A stretch of DNA of 55,000 bases from Chromera velia (GCA_018398765.1 JAHBMJ010005944.1:3634-58633), one strand, 5' to 3'; shown: positions 35,485 through 47,754, counted from the stretch's first letter. A program made the numbers and translations. Notes: generated by a model from the sequence alone, not told the origin.

Positions 35485-37683
35485 AGATTGAGATTCCACG
35501 CTCGATTCATACATAATATAATCGCATAGCATTCGCTCCTTTCTAGGCAATTAATACTATATACAGTTCAGTACGGTCATTAAAAAAGAAATTTAATATT
35601 CCTGATGCTTCACCGATTCTTAAGGTTATGTTTTTTTTTTCTCTTTTTTTTTTCTTTTTTTTTTTTGGTACTTCAAGGACTGTTTCAGATCGTGTGTTCC
35701 TTTGACCATTCTTTTTTTTTTTTAGCACCGCATGCATGTAGTAATACTATAACGTACTCATAGACACTCTCGCACATTGGTTATGCGCATGCATACACCA
35801 TATACAATTCACGTACTGACACATGGACTTCACAGACTCATCAAACGGATTAATCGAGCTAAATCATGAGGGAAGCTACACATTTAATCCAATCAGCGAT
35901 CCACGCACCGCCGGAGCATCGCAGCACATCATCACAGAGCAACACTCAGAGCAATATCGCGACGCATATTTCATTGTACTTCATCGCAACGCATGCATGC
36001 ATCATTGTAACACCTTAATTATGAGCGCGCGCGGCCCCGCAAAGCACTCGAGATCGCGCGACCGTGAGGAAAAAAAAAAAATTCACTGTCCAGCGCGCCC
36101 AATTCTCTCCATCATGACCTTCACCTTAGTCACCGCCCAGGTTCGAGAGTCCACTGGGTTTCGTCTATACACGGGGTTCTTCCTCCTCTGAACTTTGCCC
36201 TCGATGCTCTCCACGAGTCTCTCTCTTCCCTTGATTACTCTCTTTACTTTTTTCTGGGCCGCCACTTCCTCTTGTTTGATATCTTCCTGCTTGATGACAC
36301 GCGGGAGCACGTCAGGGTTGATGTCAGGTTGCTGGAAGACTGGATGAGGAGACTACGGGGCGAAGGGGTTGTATCGGTGAGTCTCCTCTTTCTCGGTCTC
36401 GCTGTTTGTCATTGTGGTTGGTGTGGTGACCTCTGAGAGGTTCTCTCTCTATGCTGCGGCTCCTTCCTCAGTCTGGGTATCTGTGTTCATAGCGGCTTGG
36501 ATATGTGCTTTGGCTTGGGAGGAGAAGGAGTGTGGGATCGGCATCTGGTTCGGATAGTCAGGGTACGGGGTAGGGTAGGTGCTGGGACCGTTGTTTACGA
36601 ACATGTTGGCTTTTGTTTCCGTAGATGTAAGAGTTTCTTGAAGAGGGAAGTGGTTATGATCAGGCTTAAGAGGATTTGGATTTTAGCTGGTTCAACTTGA
36701 TCACAGTGATTGAAGAGTAGGGTTTAAAGAAAATTGCCGAAAGTTTCGAAGAGGATCGATCGAGATGTCGGGCTTACAATTTCTTTGTGGGGAAATTTTT
36801 GGTCGATCGATTCGGCCGGCTATCGGCCGAACATACATGTCTGTGCATGTCTCTTATTCGGCTTTCAGCCGATTTCAGTCGAAAAGAATGGGTTTTCGGA
36901 CGGGGAAAGGCCTCTCTTTTCCGATTTTTTGCCTCCTTAACGTGTTTCTTTCGGCCGCTTGCCGGTCGCTTCTCGGCCGATCTCCGGCCGAATTTTTGTT
37001 TTGCTATCGTCTCCTGTAGCAAGCTCTCAACATCTTTCACAGCTCAGCTTGAGATTCAGTATCGCTCGTGCCGATTGCTCGGTATCTCCCCCCCCCCTCC
37101 TTTATCTTTGGGTTACTCTCTGGTGTCAACTCTTATCATGAATCTTGTAGATACTACTCTGAGTCTTCCCATTCCGGTGTAACTCTTGTTTGTCGTGGTC
37201 AGTCACTGCCTTGCTATTGTTTAACGTGTGGTCATGCCTTCTTCTATTCTCCAGTAGTGTCGCTGTACTCTGTAGTGAGTCTCTTCTACCTTGGTGCACC
37301 CTTTCATTCCAGGTCAGGTCAAAGAGTGAGGTTGGTCCATGATATGCCAATCCTACCGTATCTTTTGTGATGATCAAGCTGCTGTTATCTGGTTGCATAC
37401 TCGTCTCTTCTCTGACTCATCCTTGTGTTGCTCCCTCTTTCTGTTTGCATCTTGCTGGTTTATATCTCTGTAGACTGGATCTGACATTCGAGTCCTCCTT
37501 CATGATCCATGATGTCATCGATATATCGATCTTTATCGTCGAGTCCTTCCACTACGAGTCGATCGTACACATACAACATGTGTTTCCACATCTCCATCGT
37601 CCTCTCGCCATTCCAGCACGTCTCCTCCGTTCTCCTCCCTATCCATTCTTGGCATCACATTAATCATCCACCGTGCTTTCTTC

Positions 37684-37818
37684 CACGGAAAAGATCCCTA
37701 TACTCACGTCCGCGGCAAGGATCTCTCTGCTTACGTCTATGGCAAGGATTTCTCTGCGTGCATCTACGGCAAGGATCTTTATGTCTACATCTACGGCATG
37801 GATCTCTATGCATCTTCC
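37684..37818. repeat. 27-bp tandem repeat, five copies
   Basis: Units of the type TACGGCAAGGATCTCTATGT plus seven bases, diverged by a few changes each. The period is a multiple of three, so it translates on the minus strand as a nine-residue repeat (RDPCRRCRH and variants), but no surrounding gene supports translation. Confidence 0.85.
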
Positions 37819-38624
37819 CTACCTTGTTACCATCTTCTTTTTCCTTCAGGTGGGCACTTTTAAAAAAATTGATCAGAACGGTCTTTCTTTCTCTCTCTTC
37901 TTGCATTTCCTGTCACGTTGTCCTCGTCTCCCTTCTCTTTCTTTTTGCAGTTCTTATCATGCTATTTTCTTCTCCCTTCTCTTTCTTTTCACAGTTCTTG
38001 TCATGCTGTTCTCGTCTCTCCCTGAGTTTGATCCGTCTCATTCTTTCTCTTCTCCTTCAGTTGTCTCTTTTCGAGTACATGAGTGTATCGCCCCTTTCTA
38101 TGCTCTAACTTAGGCTCACTGGTCATTCATTTACTCGCTTTCTTTCTCTTTTTATTTCTCTCTGATGCTTGTCTGTTTGCAGAGCTCTCCGAGGCGGTGT
38201 AACTCGACGTTCATTGTCAAGTCTGACTCGTTCGTCGACGTCTTTTTCTCGAGTCTCGCCATTCTCTGCCATCTCTATCCGTCTCCTGCTGTCTCCTGTC
38301 TTTTTGTGTCTTTGTTTCTTTTACGTTCAAAGGAGTGGGTGGTTGATTGGGTAAGTGAAGAATGAGGGGTGATTGGGTGAGTGAGTAGATACGGGTGAGT
38401 GAAGAAGGTTCTCATAGACTGGTTGGTGGGTGAATACGTATGGGTGTGGTCGTTGGGTCATGGCATACTCAGCCTTCTACTGAGTGCCCATACTATTCGC
38501 ACCCTTTCAGATGCAAAGAGTAAATGTACCGAAGTGCCAACCACTTGTGAGTTTAGAGAATTTGCTTGTGTTTATATGAGCATTTTTTTTTTTGAATAAG
38601 CCTGAAAAGAGGCTTGGTTCAGTA

Positions 38625-38628
<4 letters not shown>

Positions 38629-38670
<42 letters not shown>

Positions 38671-38690
38671 TATGTGTATATGTGTATATG
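38629..38690. repeat. (TG)n microsatellite
   Basis: (TG)n with TATG interruptions inside the retrotransposon's 3' segment. Confidence 0.9.
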
Positions 38691-38992
38691 TATGCAGGTC
38701 GATGATGATGATGTACTGGGGAGCGGGGGCCCAGTACGAGCGATTGAGCGGCGACTTTACCTCTCCTTGGGAGGTCCTGGTGGTGTGAGTGGCCAACTCA
38801 CCCCCTGAGGGACCTTTTGTGTGCATGTGCATGCGACTTCTCGCCGCAAAGGCGTCAAGATCAGAGGCTGTGGGTTATATGTGCGCCTGGCAGGTCAGTG
38901 TTATCTGCCTTTATTTATTAGTCACCAATCGGTATGCGGTGCTGCTCCAGGGAGGGTTCGTGTATATAGGTGCATGCGTGGATGAATGGGTG

Positions 38993-39093
38993 ATTGGATG
39001 GATGGATATTAGATGGATGGATGGATGAATAGATGGATGGATGGATAGGTAGATCGATGGATGGCTGGATAGATAGGTGGATGGATGGATGAA
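38993..39093. repeat. (GGAT)n microsatellite
   Basis: Degenerate GGAT/AGAT tetranucleotides over about 100 bp inside the retrotransposon's 3' segment. Confidence 0.9.
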
Positions 39094-39497
39094 AGGTTGA
39101 TTAGAATGATGGATCGTTTGAGGTTTTCTATGCCTAATTTCTCTTTCGAGATGATCTTGATGTTTATGCAGTTTAACTGCTTTTCGAGTTTTTGGGTTTG
39201 ATTCATTTTGATTCAATCGATCAAAATTTTTTTTCGAGGTCTGGTAAGGAGTTACGGCAGAGAGGCATTTGGCGAAGCTCTGTGTTCGGTCTTTCTCTAT
39301 TGATCAATTCCATTAGTCACTCAATTGATCCTATCGTTAGTGGCAGCATGCTTCGGGTCCGTTCGATTTCGACTTGAGGTATTTCTCCATCCATCATGGA
39401 TTCATGCAAACATTCACTTCATTCATATATGGATCATGCAGACATTCATTTCCTTCATCATTCATGTCATCATAAATTGTTCTCGGTCCGGCTTCCT

Positions 39498-41564
39498 TCA
39501 TTTTGCTTTCATGATTTTCGTCCCTCTTTTAACTTTTGGTCCCTCCTCGAATTTTTGAATGAGTGCAGGACAGTCGCAGTCTTCTCTATCGGTCCACCAC
39601 GACTCGTCCGGGTACCCCTCATAAACGAGTGAGTATTGAACTTTCCCATCTTTTTCTCTTTTTCCTATGACTTCTTTCACATTATAGTCTGACATCGCAC
39701 TCCTGTTTGAGTCTCTGTCTTCTTTTTTAACCATTTGCTTCTTCTGTCTCATCTTTTTTTTTTCGGTCTCGAGGGAATGCTTGAACGGCAACACGCTTTC
39801 GCTCTGTGTGGAAGCCGAGCTTTGCTGTTCGATTACTTGCCAGTAGATGGCTTCGAGAACGATTCTTACAGAGTCACGGTTTGCGAGTGTGTCCTGTTTA
39901 TTTCCAACAAGTTCTCTTCTTTCTACTTTCCAGTCTTCCTTTCTGTCTCAAGCTTTCCTTACAAGTGCTCCTTCCAAGAAATGCAATGTGAAGTGCTGTT
40001 CTCCTTTGACTGTCCTGATGTTTTCTATTTTCGCCCTGATTTGTTCTTTCAGAAGCAACTCTCCTGCTGAGTAACAGTAAAACAGAATGGTCTCTCCTTC
40101 CTTCAACGGCTTCCTGTCGGAGAAGAAATCGAATCCTTTTTCCGGAAGCGGTCGAGTTTCTGTTTCCATTTCTTCATCCTCCTGTTCTTTGTTGTCTCTA
40201 TCTGCAGGCGATCTCATCTTCTTCTCTGTATCTCTTTTTTGTCCTTCTTTTTTCTTAGGTTGGTCGTTTTGTTCTTCTTTCCTCACATGTGTGTTAAAAA
40301 TCTCTTCGTTTTCCTTGTAATCTCTGCTGAAGTACGGTTTCACTCTGTGTCTGTTTACCGTTTGGCTTGATTGGCTTCCCGGCTTTTTGATGACCAGAGT
40401 GCGATTCGGTCTCACTTGTGTGATCATGTACGGCCCCTCATACAATGGTGCGAGTGCTTTACTGATTCTTTTTTGAATAGGCGGCTTTTCCAGCCATACG
40501 TACATGCCTTCTTTGTATTTTAATACTTTCTTTGGATCGATGCGAAGCAGTCTGAGCATTCTCTGCTGTGCTGCTGCCTCAAAAAGTTCTCTTCTATCTT
40601 TCGATTCATTCTGCAGCTCAGCAAGAAGCTCAATGTACTTGGGTGGGAAGACAGGTCCTCCTGCTTCTATTAGTGAAACGAGGTAGCGTAAGGGGTGCTT
40701 TGGCTGTCGTTGAAAGAGACAAAAGAACGGAGAAACTTCTGTGCTCGTGTGTACTGCAGAATTGTAAGCGAAGGCAGCAAAAGGAAGGAAGTCTGTCCAG
40801 TTCTTTTGGTTTTTGTCAATGTAGCAAGAGAGCACAAACTGCATGTCTTTGTGAAAGCGCTCAAGTCTTCCGTTAGTCTGAGGGTGATAGCTTGTTGTCT
40901 TTACTTTGTTAGTCCCGACTAAATGACATACTGCCTCCGTGATCTGTGCAAGCATGTTACTTCCCTGATCGGAAAGAAGCCTGATTGGCCTCCCGTATCT
41001 GCAGAGAATGGTGCGGACTGAACTTTGGGCAATCGTCGATGCCTTGGCATCTGGAACGGCATCCACCTCAACCCATCTGCTGGTGAGGTCTATGTATGTG
41101 ATTGCATATCGCATGCCGTCTTTACTGCGAGTGAATGGTCCCGTGATGTCGATTGCCCACGACGAGAGCGGTTCGACGTCCGAAAAATTTTGGATCATGA
41201 ATCCTTCTTGCTGTTTCCTTCTCTTCTTCTCTTGACATTTCCGGCATAATTTGATATGTTTTCTGATGTCTGTGATCATGGATGACAAGAAAAAATAGTG
41301 AGAGATGTTTTGAATACATCGGTTAATATCTGGGTGCCCTTGGAGTTTGCATTTATGAAATTCAGTGAGGACTTTCTCCTTCATTCCTTTTGGTACTACC
41401 AACAAAAATCTTGTTCCTTTTTCATGCCTGTTCGCAGGAGGAAGTAAACGGAAAAGCATGTCTTCGTGCAATACATAGAGAGGCGATTGGCCAAGAATGC
41501 GTATTCTCTTTTGACTAGTCAGATTTGTCTGGAAGTCTCCGTTTTTTAGGAATTCACTCATGTG
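39498..41564 (-). pseudogene. Integrase with chromodomain (3' part of pol)
   Basis: One frame begins after a TGA at 41565-41567. In order: the HHCC zinc module (HKCKLQGH ... CRKCQ); the D,D35E core with WAIDITGPF, LLSDQGSN and GRLERFHKD, exactly 35 residues separating the second Asp from the Glu; a GPY-type module (YEGPYMITQV ... VNRHRVKPYF); an acidic/basic linker; and after a TGA at 39948-39950 in the same frame, a chromodomain (YNVKEVIGKREKDG, YSLVYEGYPDESWW, ALIQKFEE). The chromodomain normally steers integration to marked chromatin. Catalytic residues are intact; only the stops inactivate it. Confidence 0.92.
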
Positions 41565-41567
41565 TCA

Positions 41568-43784
41568 TGTTTCTGGGTCGTCTTGCTGTGCCTTCTTTAT
41601 CTCGTCAGGTAAAAACGGATCGGGTAATTCAATGGCTGGTTTGGCCTGCTCTTTCTTTTTCTCTCCTTCCCCCTTCCCTTCCTGTTTTTCTTTTTCTCCT
41701 TCTCTTGTCCTTTTCCTTGCTGCAGCAACTACAAGCAAGTGGTCTGTTTCCTCATCTGGAACTACGGGAGGCTAACTGCTCATGCTAAGGCTATCTGCAT
41801 CCGTGTTTGAACGTCCAGGTTTATGTTTTATATCGTACTCATACATAGACAGAGCGATCGACCAACGATGGAGTCGTGCGTTGGTGTTTTTCTGCTTTTT
41901 AATGTACTCCAACGCTTTACAATCTGTCTAGGCTGTGAACGGTCGTCCGTACAGGTACTTTTTAAATTGATTTGTAACCATCCAGTAAAACACAAATCCT
42001 TCTTTCTCTGTTGCTTCCCATTTTTATTCTGTTTCTGTCAATTTCCGAGAGGTATACTGAATGACTTTTTCCTTCTGATTTTCGTCTAACTGACAGAGGA
42101 TGTCTGAAATTGCCTCTCCACTTGTGTCTGTCTTCAAGATGAAGGGCTTATTCAGGTCTGGGTGTGCTAAAACAGGTCGTAATGAGAGTGCATTCTTTAG
42201 TTTTTGCCACGCTACCTCTTGTGGTTGTTCCCATGTGAAGATGCTGTCCTTCTTTAGCAGAGCCAGAAGGGGTTCTGCGATATTTGAAAACCCTTCTATG
42301 TATCGTCTATAGAAGGAACATATGCCGATAAAGCTCTTTACTTGCTTGATCGTTCTCGGTCGCTCACATTTCTGAATGACCTCTATTCTGTCTGTAAATG
42401 GTCTAATACCCTCGTCAAAAACGTCATGGCCCAGATAGCAAAGCTTTCTGGTCACGAATCTGCACTTCGAGAAGGCAAGTTTTCTTCCCACCTCTTTTAT
42501 TCTCTCCAGCACTTTCTCCAGATCTATCATAGCCTTCGAGAAGGAGTCCGACGCCAGCATGACATCGTCGATGTAATTTGACACACACACATCTGGCAAG
42601 CCCGCAAACAACTTGTTGACTGCCTTTTGAAAATAGCCAGGCCCGATACTGATTCCTATAGGTAGACGAGTGAAGCAGTGCTGACCAAATTCTGTCATGA
42701 AAGCAAGTTTTTCCTGATCTGCCTCTCTGACAGCCAACTGAAAGAAGCCACTCTGATAGTCCAATAGACTGAAAAATGATTTCTCTTGTAGTCTATGCAT
42801 CATTTCATCCATATTTGGGATTGGATATCGATCGACTTCCAGCATCGAATTCAGACGACGCAGGTCAATGCATACTCGATAGCTGTCTCCTTTTGGTTTC
42901 TTTACAATCAAAATTAGGTGCCCCCATTCCGATGAACATGGCTTAATCACTCCTTGTTTTTGCAAGTGTTCAAGGTACTCCTTCAAGACTCCCTTCAAGG
43001 CGTATGAAACAGGTCGGGGTCTACTGTAGATCGGTTCTACTCCCTGTGTGTCAATCTTGCACTCCATTCCTTTCCACAGTCCTAGATCTGATTCATCCTC
43101 ATGCGGAACGAAACATGTTAAACGAAGAAGAAGGGATCTCAGTTGTTCTTTTTCTGATGGAGATAAGTGAGACGCATTTTCGAGTGCTTTTTCTATCTCC
43201 TTTCTCGCCTTTGTTTCTCTTTTCCCTCTATTTTGACCCTTATTGTCTGATTGTGATTGATCAGACAGGTTGGGTGCGGGCTGTTTTGGCACTTGCGGTT
43301 CTTTTCTTTTCTCTGGTTCTTTGAGCATCACCGAGGCGACGTTCAAGTTAATTAGAAGAGTGAAGGCTTGTTTGGTGGTGTTGATCGCTATTAGTGAGAT
43401 CTTTCTGTTTTCTACTGTGCTTGTGGTGTTGGCAAAAATGATCCCATGAGGCTTGTTTCTGCAGATTGGGTCCACAGTAACCGGTGCCCCGTTTGGGATC
43501 AAGGATCCTTTCGGCAGTGGAATTTCAAGGTGCATCACTGTACTCTCTTTGAGAGTTTCTCTTTTCGCTGTACTGATAAGCACGGGTAGCAACATCTTCC
43601 TCTTTTCCATCTCACTCATTGGCAAAAGAGGAACAGGAGAGGACTTGTTGCTGTGTAGAGGACGCATAAGAAGTTTGTCTGGTCGAAAGAACATTCCATA
43701 TGCGTGTAAGTCAAGAAACGTTTTCCCAAATATTGCAGCATGCTTGATAGAGGAAAAAATATAAAATTGAAGCTTTCTGATTCC
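41568..43784 (-). pseudogene. Reverse transcriptase and RNase H (middle of pol)
   Basis: After a TAA at 43785-43787 the frame encodes reverse transcriptase with RPRPVSYALK, VIKPCSSEWGHLILIVKKPK, RVCIDLRRLN, the palm LLDYQSGFFQLAV, and the active site YIDD (SNYIDDVML), then a connection (SFIGICSFYRRYI) and RNase H (FILKTDTSGEAI). RNase H is cut by TAA at 42024-42026, TAG at 41928-41930 and TAG at 41772-41774, with recognisable sequence (TDCKALEYIKKQ, HKPGRSNTDADSLS) continuing in the same frame after each. A Lys/Glu-rich linker leads to the integrase. Without the stops this would be one polyprotein. Confidence 0.92.
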
Positions 43785-44442
43785 TTATAAGTTAAAACAA
43801 AGCGAAACTACTCCTTCATTCTCTAGTTTCTTTCCTCTCTCACTTTTGATTAAGAGAGGGGAAGGAAAGGCTCTAAGGGAAGGGTTTGCCGTTTTCAGCT
43901 GTTGCCAAACTTGCGTACTGATCATCGATATATCGTCTCTGGAGTTAATCATTGCAGGCACGACCACATTGTGATCAAAGGAAACAAAAAGTCCGACTCT
44001 CTGCGAATTCAAGTGAATGTGAGCGACTGATTTCCGTGTGTGTTTCTTATATATATTCTTCTGTTTTTTCTTCTCCTTTTCTTCTTTTTCCTGTTTTTTC
44101 ATAAACTCAAGTGCTTTTTCTTTCTCTTCTTCCTCTTCTTCTTTTTTTCTTCTTCTTTTGTTGCCAGTCCTTGCGTAATCAGTCTTTCTATCTGTGGATG
44201 ACGATGGGGCCATGTCCGTGTCGGTCCGCAGTCGACCCTGTAAGCCTGCAGACCCTTCAATGTTTTTGACCATTTTATCGATTCGGAAACCCCCCCTGCT
44301 GCTGTCCTGCATGCATCGGAGGATTTCTCGAGCCCATAGGTCTGTTTGGCTGCATGAAGGGTGGTCTCTGGAATTGCTGCCCAGGTCGGTGCTGTTGTGA
44401 AGGAAAACCTTGTGGGCTTCTTTGTCTAAGTGGTCTGGCTGT
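43785..44442 (-). pseudogene. Protease region (5' part of pol) with altered active site
   Basis: Follows gag in a different frame (shifted by one base), in frame with the reverse transcriptase. A Lys/Glu-rich stretch is followed by HIHLNSQRVGLFVSF and VVVPAMINSRDDISMIS. That is the position of the aspartic-protease D-S/T-G, but here it reads N-S-R, so the catalytic Asp is lost. The frame ends at the TAA at 43785-43787. The same frame is also open upstream through the gag overlap to about 44708; whether any of that part is translated is unknown. Confidence 0.75.
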
Positions 44443-46149
44443 TTAATTTTGTGTCGAAAGTCCCTGCCATTCCGTTTTCTGTTGCTGGGGAAAAGGAGGC
44501 GGTCTTTGAAGCACTGCAGGGAAAGGGGACGGTCTTTGGAAGACAGCAGGCGGTCTTTGAAACACTGCAGTTTGCGCTGAAGGAAGCGTCCTGTTTCCTC
44601 CAAAACCAAAACCCTGGCGTGCTGAGCCTGTAATTCGATTCTCTCTCCGGTCTCGCTGCAGTGTCCTACATGCGGGTTTTGCATGACCCTTTCTGCCGCA
44701 ATATCCATATTCGTGATCTACAGGAAGAGTGCAGCGGTCACCTACATGAGGGGCTACATCTCCACACTGGGTACATATAGCTTGAGTAGACACTGCCACT
44801 GCTACATCTGCCGCTGTTTGCGCTGCTGTTTGCGCCGCTGTTTGCTGCAGAACTGCATTGATCAAGGCGGATGTCTGTCCTTTAGAAAGAGGAGCGAGCC
44901 CTTCTTTTTGACGGTCGGTGATTCTGTTTCCTTCGGAATCCATCATTTTTTCATCTCTTCCCTCGATTATCGTGATCTTCCTTACTTTTTCGGCTTTCTC
45001 AGTCATTCCACTGTTCTGTGCAATCAGCTCTGCTGCCCCCACTAATTTGTCAAATGATGTGTATTGCTTTTGTGTGAGGATTGACTTTGTGATCTTATCA
45101 AACAGTCCTCTCCGGAATTTTTTCATCAGTCTTTCATCCTCGATCGACGAATTTGCTTGTCGACAAAGGGAAGTGTACCTGTCTGCATATTCTTGGATTG
45201 TTTCTTCTTCTCTTTGCTGCAGGTTGTCTAAGCTGGCCTCTGCTCTCTCTACGTACGGTTCTTTAAGTCCAAACTTCGAGAAGAATGTGTCTTTCAGGTC
45301 AGTGATGGTTTGAATTTTACTCATTTTTTCGTCGGATATGTTTGTGAACCAATCGGGTGCATTTCCCTTCAGCGACTTTCGGAAATAGAACAGGACTTGG
45401 GTGATGTTCCATTGGAAGGCAGTGGCATCTATCTCGAAAGCTCTCCAGAAGTTTCGTGCGTCTTTTCTTTCTCCTGAATATGCATTGATGTCTGCTTTGA
45501 TTGGGGGGTTATAGAAGTAGTTTGGGGTTGGCAGCAGTGGAGGGGTTGGTAGCAGAGGAGGCAGATCAGCTCTTTGGGTGGAAAAGGGAAGCTGTGAGGG
45601 TACCAAAGCCATGTTGTCTGCTTTTGTTTCCTTTACAAGCAGTTTGTCTGTGTTAAGTACCAACTCGAATTCTCCTTCTTTTATAGGTTTGAATGTCACT
45701 CCCTGTCTTGCTAATTCCTTCAGGATAGACGGATCCTATTTCTGTACTTACGTGGGGCCGGCTGACGTCTTCTTCTGTGCTTCATCGGTCGGTTGATCTG
45801 TCATTTCCTCGTCGGCATCTTCTTCGTTCTCTTCTCCATTTCTTTTCTCTTCATTATTTTCCTTTCCTTTCTCATTCTCTTGTGTCTCGTTTTCTTCTAT
45901 TTTTTCGTCTTGGCTCTCCACCTCCTTTTCCGTTTCCTTTTTCTTGTTATTCCGATTTTTATTATAATTGGAGGATTTGCTCTTTTCCTTCTTTTTCGAT
46001 AGCTGCTTAATTACTTTCTTGGATTTTTCCACATGCTGAAGAAACTTGTCCATTTCACAGAATTCGTTAACGTTGTTTTTCTTCTTATTCTTTTCTAGTG
46101 CTTTTTGTCGGGCTGTCAGTTTTTTCTTGGCCTGAGGCTTTGGAGCCAT
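44443..46149 (-). pseudogene. Gag, with two nonsense codons
   Basis: Starts MAPKPQAKKKLTARQKAL (ATG at 46149), a strongly basic N-terminus followed by a Glu/Asn/Lys-rich segment. TAA at 45748-45750 and TAG at 45736-45738 interrupt the frame, which then continues with a Ty3-type capsid: DARNFWRAFEIDATAF, SLKGNAPDWF, FSKFGL, EETIQEYADRYTSLCRQ, KFRRGLFDKI. A zinc-knuckle region follows (CTQCGDVAPHVGDRC; YGYCGRKGHAKPAC), in which the first Cys of the classical CCHC knuckle appears as Tyr. Ends Gln/Pro-rich at 44443. Ordinary length for a gag of this group (about 570 residues). Confidence 0.85.
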
Positions 46150-46268
46150 ATTTGGTTCTCTTTCCCTTTTTTTTTTCGACAAAAAAGCCTTCAGTCTACC
46201 CAAATGCAGCAAGCGGGGGAAGGAATGTATATAGGGAGAAGTTGGCGGTTACTGTCGATAAATCTCAG

Positions 46269-46613
46269 CTAACGTGTGACGTCAAGATTCAGTGCCTTGA
46301 TGACTTCGTCTGACTGGTGATTATGAGCGACGACTGTGTATGAAGACTGATTCAAAAGAAAGATTCTTAAATTTTGTTGGCCCTCAATGAATTCTGTGTT
46401 CCTCTGCAAAATTTTGTTCACGATGAGTCTCGCTCGTTCTTCCCTTTCTGTTGTGTGCAATTCTGGAAGTTCTCCAGACAAAATTGCTCGAAAGATCTTT
46501 CTCGTTCTCGCTATGATTTCTTCGGGGTTTGCCTGGTCAGTCGTTCTTTTTCGCGTCGGATAGGTTTGGGGGATTATTTTTGTATTTCGGTTAGATAGAG
46601 TTTTCTGTTTCAC
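46269..46613 (-). other. Small open frame upstream of gag
   Basis: About 110 residues including NPEEIIARTRKIFRAILSGE and EERARLIVNKILQRNTEF, of plausible amphipathic composition, in a different frame from gag and lacking an ATG at its beginning. It could be part of an extended gag or an accessory frame; nothing matches a family I know. Confidence 0.3.
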
Positions 46614-47095
46614 TGCTGATTTCTGTTAAAATCTCGTTATATAAGTAAAGGAAGTTAAAAATTACGAACTTACAAAGAGAAAAAACGACTTGATAAAGTG
46701 AGAGAGGTGGAGTTCCGTTGAAGAGCGAAAAGAGAAGGAAGAATCCGAATTTAAAGAAAGACAAAAGGGTTTGTTTAGCTATGAAAGAAAAATTTGTGCA
46801 GCAGAGTGAAATTCCGAGCTTGCTGAGGGGAAAGATGGCCTGATTTGCAGAAAGATCTCCTTCGCAAAAGGAAAGAAAGAGAAGCAATCCAAATTCGAAT
46901 GAAGAAAGAGTTACTTGTATTTGTCTCGTATATGCAGGTAGACTGCTCGTATATACGAAGACGGCAAGCGAAAAAAGTAAGTCACACAGGGATGGAAGTA
47001 GTCGAATTTTTTTTTTGTTTCACAGGAAAGTCCAAGTCACAAAACGTACGAACGTTTCGTAATGTGTTTTGCCTTTTGCAGAAGGATACAGATAA

Positions 47096-47385
47096 GTCAA
47101 ATTTACCGTCAGGTAGAATGCGTGAAATTCGCAAAAAGGGCAGGGCTTTGCCATTCATAGGGAAACGAAGAGAAGTCAAATTCACTGTCAGGTAGAATAC
47201 GTAAAATTCGTAAAAAGGGTAGGGCTTCGCTGTTCACAGAGAAACGAAGAGAAGTCAAATTCACTGTCAGGTAGAATGCGTGAAATTCGCAAAAAGGGCA
47301 GGGCTTCGCCGTTCACAGAGAAACGAAGAGAAGTCAAAGTCACTGTCAGATACAATGCGTGAAATTCGCAAAAAGGGCAGGAAAA
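47096..47385. repeat. 79-bp tandem repeat in the retrotransposon leader
   Basis: Copies begin at 47096, 47175, 47254 and (partial) 47333, each with GTCAAATTCACTGTCAGGTA then GAATGCGTGAAATTCGCAAA. A separate pair of similar words (GTCAGAAATT at about 47394 and 47473) is again 79 bp apart, so a diverged part of the array may extend to about 47510. Confidence 0.9.
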
Positions 47386-47754
47386 GGTGGTACAGTCAGA
47401 AATTTTAGCAGCATTTCACGGTGTGGTCCTGTCTGATGTCGATTTATGGCAGAGGACAGAAAGTGGGGTTCCGTCAGAAATTCTAGCAGCGCTTTGCGAT
47501 GTGGTCCTGCTTCTTCTCTTTGCAGGTACAGGATACCAAAGGGGCAGCCAAGTCAAGGGCATATAAGTTGAGGTTTGAGTTGATGGCTGGCAGGTGTGGG
47601 CTCCTGTAGTATGCGTGTAGATGATCACAGCGTTCTGGTTTCCTCTGGGTGAACCTTCTGTGAGCGAAGAAGGTGGTCTGCGTTGCTTGCAGAATAGTTG
47701 TTGTTCGGCAGAGAAGGTTGGTCTCCGTTCGCTCAGCTCTTTGATATTGTTGAT

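Larger units (their letters stand above)
35485..39497 (-). other. Long non-coding 3' segment of the retrotransposon
   Basis: Four kilobases between the chromodomain stop and the polypurine tract show no recognisable protein in any frame. They contain poly-T runs (35630-35725), a partial second copy of the LTR end plus polypurine tract (about 35522-35546), a cluster of GGCCGA palindromes (36811-37000), a 27-bp tandem repeat, pyrimidine-rich 45-50-bp repeats (about 37900-38025), (TG)n and (GGAT)n. Short minus-strand frames such as 36083-36310 are Lys/Arg-rich and unassignable. Confidence 0.6.

Noticed and set aside
36083-36310. Lys/Arg-rich minus-strand frame as a further pol or envelope-like protein
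   Set aside because: Short, without an identifiable motif, and separated from the chromodomain stop by over 3 kb of repeats.
47096-47385. Possible CRISPR-like array
   Set aside because: Units are contiguous 79-bp repeats without unique spacers, inside a eukaryotic retrotransposon leader.
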